Origin: K189A clade bacterium
GTDB taxonomy: Bacteria; Pseudomonadota; Gammaproteobacteria; Pseudomonadales; Azotimanducaceae
Assembly (NCBI GenBank): GCA_007571095.1
Contig: RKSB01000055.1
Location: 1 to 9,434 of the forward strand
Direction: 5' to 3'
DNA: 9,434 nt
In this document: positions 5,743 through 9,434 of the stretch, one piece after another
Layout: each line of letters starts with the position of its first letter
Position numbering within the stretch: position 1 is the first letter of the stretch
Translations under genes and position numbers: made by a program
Notes under the pieces: model-generated
What the model was told of the DNA's origin: nothing
Database searches by the model: none
Seen by the model: only the letters and a program-made list of their open reading frames with translations

Positions 5743-6657
5743 ATGCCGGTTTCCAATGCGAAAAAAAACCTTTCTGCGACCGGCCTCGGCCTCTTGTTCG
5801 CCGGCTTGTTCCGGTTTTTGTGCGCATCGATTCTCTGTCTGTGCCTGTCCGGCTGTGCCGCCCTGCTCGGCAGGATAACAGGCGGCCTCGCCGACAGCCT
5901 GTCCGCCGCCATTCTTGACAATCAGGACATTGCCACGGTTGAACAGGGTGTGCCGGCCTATCTGCTGATGCTGGACGCACTTGTTCGAACCTCGCCTGAA
6001 AACACTCGCCTCATGCTGAGTGCAGCCCGCCTCTACGGTGCTTACAGCGGCGGGTTTATCGACGACCCCGAACGTTCTCAACGTCTGAGTAGTGTCGCCC
6101 TTGACTATGCATTCAGAGCCCTGTGCAAACGCGACAGTTCGGCCTGCGATTTGAGGACTGTGCCACTGGACGATTTTCAGGCCTGGCTTGCGAACAACTC
6201 AAAGCCTGCACAGGTTGAACTGCTGTATGCCGTTGCCGTTGCCTGGGCCGGCTGGATACAGGCTCACGCCGCCGATTGGAACGCCATCGCTCAACTGGCG
6301 CGAGTCAAACTGATGATGGATGCCGTTCTGAAGCTGGATGAGGCTATCGATTACGGAGGTCCTCACCTCTACTATGGTGTTTTTGAAACCCTGCTACCGG
6401 CGGCACTGGGAGGACGACCCGAAATCGGCCGCCAGCATTTTGAGAAGGCCATCGCCATTTCGGAGGGCAATTACCTGATGACCAAGGTGTTTTATGCAAG
6501 GCAATACGCCCGTCTGGTGTATGACCGAGAACTGCACGACCGCCTGCTCGAGGAGGTTATCGCCGCCGATCCCAGAGTGGAAGGCATCACGCTTATCAAC
6601 AAGCTGGCTCAGGAGGAGGCCCGAGCAATGCTCAAGAGTGGCGAAGACTACTTCTAG
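5743..6657 (+). CDS. tatT: TRAP-associated TatT lipoprotein
   Basis: A 304-residue lipoprotein of the TatT (TRAP transporter T-component) family, known from Treponema pallidum Tp0956, where a TPR-like helical trimer binds the TRAP receptor in the periplasm. The signal peptide ends in the lipobox LSGC with Cys38 as the lipidation site; Ala39 favours the outer membrane. Family segments visible: GVPAYLLMLDAL (69-80), SAARLYGAYSGGF (93-105), the Cys128/Cys135 pair, DWNAIAQLARV (178-188), GGPHLYYGVFETLLPAALGG (205-224), RLVYDRELHDRLL (257-269), LINKLAQEEA (284-293) and the terminal DYF. The mature part is all helical in appearance. The 38-residue signal peptide is long; an in-frame TTG at 5794 would give one of about 21 residues. 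It is the first gene of the TRAP operon, 33 bp before dctP. It may hand a ligand to DctP or assist substrate capture. Confidence 0.93.
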   Translation: MPVSNAKKNLSATGLGLLFAGLFRFLCASILCLCLSGCAALLGRITGGLADSLSAAILDNQDIATVEQGVPAYLLMLDALVRTSPENTRLMLSAARLYGAYSGGFIDDPERSQRLSSVALDYAFRALCKRDSSACDLRTVPLDDFQAWLANNSKPAQVELLYAVAVAWAGWIQAHAADWNAIAQLARVKLMMDAVLKLDEAIDYGGPHLYYGVFETLLPAALGGRPEIGRQHFEKAIAISEGNYLMTKVFYARQYARLVYDRELHDRLLEEVIAADPRVEGITLINKLAQEEARAMLKSGEDYF

Positions 6658-6690
6658 CCGCGCTTGCTCCGCTTAATCCGAAAACGCTTT

Positions 6691-7731
6691 ATGACTCCAG
6701 AGACACCCGCAAAAGAACGCCGACTCGCCCGCTGCATCCTGTGGTCGCTGAGTCTGCTGTTGACCGTCTCACCGGCCGCCGCCCAGACTTTCAAGATCGC
6801 CACTCTGGCCCCTGAAAATACCCAGTGGACCACCGCCATGCGCAAAGCCGCCGACAAGATCAGGGAGGAGACAGACGGCCGAGTCAAGATCAGGTTCTTC
6901 GGCGGCGGTGTGATGGGCAACGACAATCAGGTGCTGCGCAAGATTCGCATCGGTCAGCTTCAGGGTGCAGCCGTTAGTTCGGGTCCGCTGACGCAGTTTT
7001 CCCGTAGCCTTGAACTCTACAGTCTGCCGATGGTATTTCGAAACTACGCCGAAGTGGATCATGTTCGCCAGCTCTTTGACCAACGTCTTCAGGACGGCCT
7101 GGCGGACGCCGGCTATATCTCGTTTGGCTTTGCCGAGGGCGGGTTTGCCTATGCCATGTCCAAACAGAGGATTGCCAATGTTGAACAGGCTCGCGAGCAG
7201 AAGGTGTGGATACCCAGCGGAGACGAGAGTGCGTTGAGAGCAGTAGAGGCTTTCGGTATCTCGCCCGTCCCTCTGGGTCTGGCCGATGTTCTGCTGGCCC
7301 TGCAAACCGACACGGTAAACTCGGTCATAGGTCCGGCCAACGCCGCTCTGGCCCTGCAGTGGCACACCCAGATTCGGTATCTGGTCAACCTGCCGCTGAT
7401 TTACACCTATGGCACTCTGGTGATTGCCAAACGCAGGTTCAACGCACTCAGGCCCGAAGACCGGCAAATTGTTCAAAAACACATGAGCGAAGCCTTTCGG
7501 TTGATTGACCAGACAAACCGGCAGGACCACGAGGCAGCCTTTGCGGCACTCAAGAATCAGGGTATTGAATTTGTCGATCCGACGGCAGAAGAAGCTTCCC
7601 GATGGCGGCTTTTCGCAGACAGGGCAGTGCGTTCGACTTTGCAGGCAGAGCTCTTGTCCGAAGACCTGTACAGGGAACTGGTCGCCGCCCTGGATCTCTA
7701 TCGCAGCACCGAAGAAGCAGACACTGAATGA
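6691..7731 (+). CDS. dctP: TRAP transporter periplasmic substrate-binding protein DctP
   Basis: A 346-residue extracytoplasmic binding protein that delivers substrate to the DctQM membrane complex. A cleavable signal peptide (RRLAR then a hydrophobic core) ends in PAAA, with cleavage expected between Ala31 and Gln32. The mature protein opens with FKIATLAPENTQW and keeps DctP landmarks such as VKIRFFGGGVMGND (65-78), LPMVFRNYAEVDH (112-124) and PVPLGLADVLLALQTDTVNS (192-211). At 171-175 the sequence is KVWIP, where carboxylate-binding members usually have a K-I-R-V-P-like motif; Trp173 replaces the ligand-binding Arg. ALQWHTQIRYLVNLPL (221-236) matches TatT-linked members as far as family knowledge goes. 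An in-frame TTG at 6664 adds nine basic residues; ATG at 6691 gives the more normal signal peptide. The end overlaps dctQ as ATGA. The substrate is unknown. Confidence 0.94.
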   Translation: MTPETPAKERRLARCILWSLSLLLTVSPAAAQTFKIATLAPENTQWTTAMRKAADKIREETDGRVKIRFFGGGVMGNDNQVLRKIRIGQLQGAAVSSGPLTQFSRSLELYSLPMVFRNYAEVDHVRQLFDQRLQDGLADAGYISFGFAEGGFAYAMSKQRIANVEQAREQKVWIPSGDESALRAVEAFGISPVPLGLADVLLALQTDTVNSVIGPANAALALQWHTQIRYLVNLPLIYTYGTLVIAKRRFNALRPEDRQIVQKHMSEAFRLIDQTNRQDHEAAFAALKNQGIEFVDPTAEEASRWRLFADRAVRSTLQAELLSEDLYRELVAALDLYRSTEEADTE

Positions 7732-8204
7732 CCTCCCGCATCGCTCAAATTGGCCGCCTTTACCGGCAATTTGAGACAATCCTTCTGGTCGTCCTGTTGC
7801 TGACCATGGCTGTGATGGCAACGGTGCAGATTCTTCTGCGCAACCTGTTTGACACGGGTCTTTTCTGGAACGAAACCCTGTTGCGGGCACTGGTTCTGTG
7901 GCTGGCTGTCGTCGGCTCCATGGTGGCAACCAGAGAAGACGCTCACATTCGCATAGACCTGCTGAAACGTTACCTGCCAGCCGGCTGGGTGCCTCGGATG
8001 AGCAGGCTGGTCAGCCTGTTCGCCTGCCTGATTTGCGGAGCAGTCGCCTTTTACGGTGCGACCTTTACGCTCGACGAATACCGCTACTCGCCGGCCGGTG
8101 TTTTTGCAAACTGGCTGTCGGTGTCGATTATTCCTGTGGGCTTTACGGTCATGGCCCTGCGTTTTTTAAGACAGACTCTCGTCGCTCCGCTGGCGAACAA
8201 GTGA
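7728..8204 (+). CDS. dctQ: TRAP transporter small permease DctQ
   Basis: A 158-residue inner-membrane protein with four predicted helices at about 15-37, 50-67, 92-112 and 128-147, the standard DctQ topology. The family pattern of an aromatic-acidic patch followed by a Trp helix and a His-hydrophobic-Asp motif is present: FDTGLFWNETLLRALVLW (41-58) and HIRIDLLKRYLP (73-84). It forms the membrane part of the transporter with DctM and contacts DctP. Its ATG overlaps the dctP stop (ATGA) and its TGA overlaps the dctM GTG start (GTGA), so translation of the three genes is probably coupled. Confidence 0.93.
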   Translation: MTSRIAQIGRLYRQFETILLVVLLLTMAVMATVQILLRNLFDTGLFWNETLLRALVLWLAVVGSMVATREDAHIRIDLLKRYLPAGWVPRMSRLVSLFACLICGAVAFYGATFTLDEYRYSPAGVFANWLSVSIIPVGFTVMALRFLRQTLVAPLANK

Positions 8205-9434
8205 TCTGGCTTGGCGTTCTCGCCGTTCTGCTGCTGGCTCTCGCCGGTGCTCCTCTGTTTATCGTCATACTGGCGGCCGCCATGCTGGGTTTCTGGCATC
8301 AGGACATCAGCCTGGAAGTCATTCCAATCGAGCTTTTTCGGCTGGCCGATACGCCGCTGCTGCTCTCGCTTCCGCTCTTTGCCTTCGCCGGCTACATGCT
8401 GGCTGCGGCGGGTACTTCGAGGCGGTTGGTTAACCTGACACACGCCCTGGTCGGCTCTTTTCGCAGCGGACTGGCCGTCGTCGCTCTGGTGAGCTGCACC
8501 TTTTTTACCGCTTTTACCGGTGCCTCCGGTGTGACCATCGTCGCCCTGGGAGCCTTGCTCTATCCGGCACTGCTACAAGCCGGTTACAGTCAACGCTTCA
8601 GTCTGGGTCTGGTCACTTCTTCGGGTAGCCTCGGCCTTCTGCTGGTCCCTTCGTTGCCGCTCATTCTTTACGGAGTCATCGCCCAGCAGGTAGGTACTCA
8701 AGTCGAATTTTCCATTCAGGACCTCTTTCTGGCCGGCGCGCTACCGCTGGTAGTGATGATTCTGGTTCTCATCGGCTGGACTCTCTGGGCCAACCGCAAC
8801 CAAAACCTGCCGACGCAACCACTGGACCTGACAAGGGTTCGGCAGGCTCTGTGGGAAGCACGTTACGAGATACCCTTGCCGATTCTCGTGCTGGGCGGTG
8901 TTTATTCGGGCTACTTCCTGATCTCCGAAGCCGCCGCCGTGACCGTCTGCTATGTCTTTGTCGTCGAGGTTTTTCTGTACAGAGAGATTGGTTTTCGGCA
9001 ATTGCCCGAAATCATTCGCAATTCCATGCTGACAGTCGGCGGCATTCTGATGATACTGGGGGCTGCTCTGGCCTTCACCAATCTGCTGGTTGATCTCGAA
9101 GTCCCGCAACTGCTGTTTGCGTTCATGCAGGAACATGTCAGTTCTCGGTGGACCTTCCTGATACTGCTGAACATCTTACTGCTGGCACTCGGTGCCATTC
9201 TCGATATCTTCAGTGCCCTGGTCATCATGACTCCTCTGCTGCTGCCGGTCGCCGAAGGCTACGGCATTCATCCGGTGCACTTGGGGATAATCTTTCTTGC
9301 CAATATGCAGATCGGCTATTTCACGCCACCGATTGGCATGAACCTGTTTATTGCCAGCTACAGTTTCAAGCGTCCGGTCACCGACCTCTACCGGGCCTGC
9401 CTGCCTTTTATGCTGGTGTTGCTGCTGGCAGTGC
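8201..9434 (+). CDS. dctM: TRAP transporter large permease DctM (3' partial)
   Basis: An open frame starting GTG at 8201 runs to the window end, giving 411 codons with no stop. It is very hydrophobic, with about a dozen membrane segments. It carries DctM landmarks: LPLFAFAGYML (57-67), the pore motif FTGASGVTIVALGALL (105-120, usual form SGSSVAxVxAxG), TSSGSLGLLLVPSLPLILYG (139-158, matching the G.LG.LIPPS...YG element) and, near the end, FTPPIGMNLFI. The usual DctM length is about 425-430 residues, so only some 15-20 residues should be missing beyond the window. It is the sodium-coupled translocation subunit of the transporter. The start is fixed by the GTGA overlap with dctQ; no ATG lies nearer than codon 28. 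Confidence 0.93.
   Translation, partial: MIWLGVLAVLLLALAGAPLFIVILAAAMLGFWHQDISLEVIPIELFRLADTPLLLSLPLFAFAGYMLAAAGTSRRLVNLTHALVGSFRSGLAVVALVSCTFFTAFTGASGVTIVALGALLYPALLQAGYSQRFSLGLVTSSGSLGLLLVPSLPLILYGVIAQQVGTQVEFSIQDLFLAGALPLVVMILVLIGWTLWANRNQNLPTQPLDLTRVRQALWEARYEIPLPILVLGGVYSGYFLISEAAAVTVCYVFVVEVFLYREIGFRQLPEIIRNSMLTVGGILMILGAALAFTNLLVDLEVPQLLFAFMQEHVSSRWTFLILLNILLLALGAILDIFSALVIMTPLLLPVAEGYGIHPVHLGIIFLANMQIGYFTPPIGMNLFIASYSFKRPVTDLYRACLPFMLVLLLAV

Noticed and set aside
6664..7731. dctP starting at TTG 6664
   Set aside because: It adds nine residues before an already complete signal peptide; no ribosome-binding site favours it.
6769..7929. Open frame of 386 codons on the minus strand opposite dctP and dctQ
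   Set aside because: It lies wholly antisense to well-identified genes, has a Gln/Arg/Pro/Gly-rich composition with no family motif, and is explained by the codon choice of the real genes.
1..9434. tRNA, rRNA, CRISPR, insertion sequence, origin or riboswitch
   Set aside because: None was seen on reading through the window; nearly all sequence is coding, and the only sizeable intergenic region is 136 bp.

Overview
This window holds two divergent operons that share one short control region. It appears to come from a Gram-negative bacterium, probably a proteobacterium. Base composition is moderately GC-rich. The evidence for Gram-negative is an outer-membrane-type lipoprotein (lipobox with Ala at +2) and a TatT-linked TRAP transporter. 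The lineage is an inference; there is no rRNA or other marker gene here to confirm it.

Left arm, minus strand, read from about 5606 down to 80: a compact coenzyme F420 operon in the order npdG, cofE, cofD, cofC, fbiC. FbiC is a CofG-CofH fusion that makes the deazaflavin chromophore FO. CofC activates a three-carbon phosphoacid with GTP, CofD transfers that group to FO, and CofE adds the glutamate tail. NpdG exchanges electrons between F420 and NADP(H). The window therefore encodes the dedicated steps of F420 synthesis plus one enzyme that charges or discharges the cofactor. No dehydro-F420-0 reductase domain accompanies CofE. Most genes overlap or nearly touch. At the left edge, fbiC ends tail-to-tail on the last codons of an unidentified plus-strand membrane protein (1-85).

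Control region, 5607-5742: a consensus sigma70-type promoter faces the F420 operon, and its -10 box is interleaved with an extended -10 box facing the other way. A perfect 8-bp inverted repeat lies on one side and a 6-bp inverted repeat on the other. Three 11-bp units (two near-identical, one decayed) run up to the start codon of the rightward operon.

Right arm, plus strand, 5743 to the window end: a TRAP transporter operon with TatT (periplasm-facing TPR-like lipoprotein), DctP (periplasmic binding protein), DctQ (small permease) and DctM (large permease, cut off by the window end). DctP carries Trp where carboxylate-binding TRAP receptors usually have the key Arg. This fits the TatT-associated subfamily and argues against a simple carboxylate substrate. 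The substrate is unknown, and nothing in the sequence directly ties it to F420.

No RNA genes, insertion sequences, CRISPR arrays, origins or attachment sites were seen. There is no gene-free stretch longer than 300 bases.
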